Part shown: one piece after another, positions 31,459-32,208 of the stretch | Layout of the letters: the number at the start of each line of letters is the position of its first letter | Numbering within the stretch: the stretch's first letter is position 1 | Source of the DNA: Streptomyces sp. SID10853 | Lineage (GTDB): Bacteria > Actinomycetota > Actinomycetes > Streptomycetales > Streptomycetaceae | DNA: 32,208 nt | Assembly: GCF_010548145.1 (NCBI RefSeq) | Contig: NZ_JAAGLN010000064.1 | Coordinates: forward strand, 1-32,208 | Reading direction: 5' to 3' | Translations under genes and position numbers: made by a program | Notes under the pieces: generated by a model | What the model saw: the letters and a program-made list of their open reading frames with translations, nothing else | The model's database searches: none | What the model was told of the DNA's origin: nothing

Positions 31459-31924
31459 ATGCCACAGCGACGCCTCGTCACCAGCCGCAGCCAGGAGCCG
31501 CGCCGACGGTTCGCGGAGGAGCTACGGAAACTGCGCGCCGAACGGGGCCTCACCCTGCGGCAGTTCGGTGAACGGCTCGGCTGGGACTACTGCGCACCCC
31601 ATGCCGCGATGTGCAGGCATGGAGGGAACAGCTTGAGCACTTGCTTGAGGTGTCCGAGCGCCCCAAAGTGACCCTCCAAGTGTTGCCGGTGAACGCCGGA
31701 CTGCACGGTCTGGCGAACATGACTGTGATGTCCTCCGGCTGCCGGAGGGGCGTACGGTTGCGTACGTCGAGAATAGGCTGAGCGGTGAACTCATCGAAGA
31801 AGTCAGCACCGTTGAGAACTTGCAGCTCCGGTACGATTCCATGCGTGACTTGCCCCTGACACCAGCCGAGTCGCGGAAATTCATCCTGCGCATGTTGGAG
31901 GAGCTGCCGTGCGATCCATCGTGA
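31459..31924 (+). pseudogene. Broken XRE/DUF5753 (Scr1-type) regulator
   Basis: ATG at 31459 has a strong GGAAGGAG site. Residues 1-44 (RSQEPRRRFAEELRKLRAERG, in part, to LGERLGWDY equivalent) are the start of an XRE helix-turn-helix. At 31590 the sequence jumps, in another frame, to LRTPCRDVQAWREQLEHLLE and SERPKVTLQVLPVNAGLHG, the C-terminal part of DUF5753. The rest of the HTH and roughly 100 or more residues are missing. A second lesion, one missing base after the ATG at 31728, shifts frame before LRLPEGRTVAYVENRLSGEL. The family end TPAESRKFILRMLEEL and a TGA at 31922 follow. The gene cannot make a full regulator. A short frame VRSIVKRGDVRG overlaps its end. Confidence 0.88.
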
Positions 31925-31947
31925 AGCGCGGTGACGTGCGCGGCTGA

Positions 31948-32208
31948 TCAGTGGTCTCCGGCCATCCGGCCGCGCGTTCCGCTGCCGCCGAAGCGGACCG
32001 GGGCGCCCCCCGCCCCGAGCACGATCCCGCCGAGTACCGCGCCGGCCACGCCGTCGCCCGGATCGCCGCCGTGCCGGCCCGCGTAGGTCCGTACGTCCTG
32101 CTCGGCCAGGTACTGGGCCTGCCCGGCCAGTGAGCCCGCCTGCTGAGCCCCGGACAGGGCGCCCCGCGGGTCGGTGCCGGCGAGGGTTCCGGACTCCTCC
32201 AGGTGGCG
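31948..32208 (-). CDS. C-terminal 86 residues of a probable TPM-domain-like membrane protein (5' end beyond window)
   Basis: The minus strand reads RHLEESGTLAGTDPRGALSG, then QAGSLAGQAQYLAEQDVRTYAG, a Gly-rich AVLGGIVLGAGGAP stretch and the end FGGSGTRGRMAGDH. The helical stretch followed by a Gly segment and FGGxGTRGR end resembles the C-termini of actinobacterial TPM-domain (YgcG-like) proteins. The catalytic or TPM part would be to the right of the window, so the family call is tentative; the coding nature is supported by codon bias. Confidence 0.65.
   Translation of the reverse strand, partial: RHLEESGTLAGTDPRGALSGAQQAGSLAGQAQYLAEQDVRTYAGRHGGDPGDGVAGAVLGGIVLGAGGAPVRFGGSGTRGRMAGDH

Noticed and set aside
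31909..31947. Twelve-codon frame VRSIVKRGDVRG overlapping the pseudogene end as a DUF397 gene start
   Set aside because: DUF397 genes often follow XRE/DUF5753 genes, but this frame is too short and has no DUF397 motif.

Overview
The window is about 32 kb of very GC-rich DNA with strong G/C bias at third codon positions, frequent GTG starts, ATGA/GTGA stop-start overlaps and terminator hairpins without U-tracts. Together with the gene content (polyphosphate glucokinase, IspH, YchF, many LysR/MarR/TetR/GntR regulators, RsbW-like ATPases, a PAS-GAF-PP2C phosphatase, an Scr1-type XRE gene), this points to a Streptomyces chromosome. The ispH-ppgK-DUF6542-ychF block looks like the conserved core locus known from S. 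coelicolor. The rest looks more strain-specific.

Layout. 1-4917: partial APC amino-acid permease (-), ispH (+), ppgK (+), small DUF6542 membrane protein (-), ychF (+). 4918-5580: non-coding stretch ending in an AT-rich promoter/operator with a LysR-type box. 5581-11924: a compact unidirectional unit of flavin monooxygenase, RidA-like protein, DUF1028 protein, M20 amidohydrolase and MHS-type transporter, followed by a LysR regulator; the first four junctions are closely spaced or overlapping. I read it as a catabolic operon for an N-acyl or amide nitrogen compound of unknown identity. 11990-12538: tandem-YCII protein. 12744-16924: ABC transporter (-) divergent from a NarL-type two-component system (+). 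16927-19845: TRIC-type channel (-), cyclase-family hydrolase (-) and a divergent TetR gene with an elaborate operator. 20007-23093: DUF1232 protein (-) divergent from a MarR-MFS-isochorismatase-like operon. 23369-25030: GntR/HutC regulator, SPOR-like small protein with a coupled mini-ORF, and a Nudix hydrolase. 25345-28442: a stand-alone RsbW-like ATPase followed by a large PAS-GAF-PP2C-ATPase protein. 28943-31335: LysR (-) divergent from an MFS exporter. 31459-31924: broken XRE/DUF5753 regulator. 31948-end: C-terminus of a probable TPM-type membrane protein (-).

The most unusual feature is not one gene. At least a dozen short tandem-repeat arrays, each with a different unit (12, 15, 18, 20, 21, 23, 24 or 31 bp), sit at or very near gene ends. 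Arrays inside genes have periods that are multiples of three and add Gly/Pro/Ser/Thr-rich tails (14 heptads in the M20 enzyme, 7 hexads in the TRIC protein). Several intergenic arrays start at the stop codon of the upstream gene, whose own terminal sequence is the first repeat unit. I found no CRISPR array, rRNA or tRNA gene, intact insertion sequence, integrase or attachment site.
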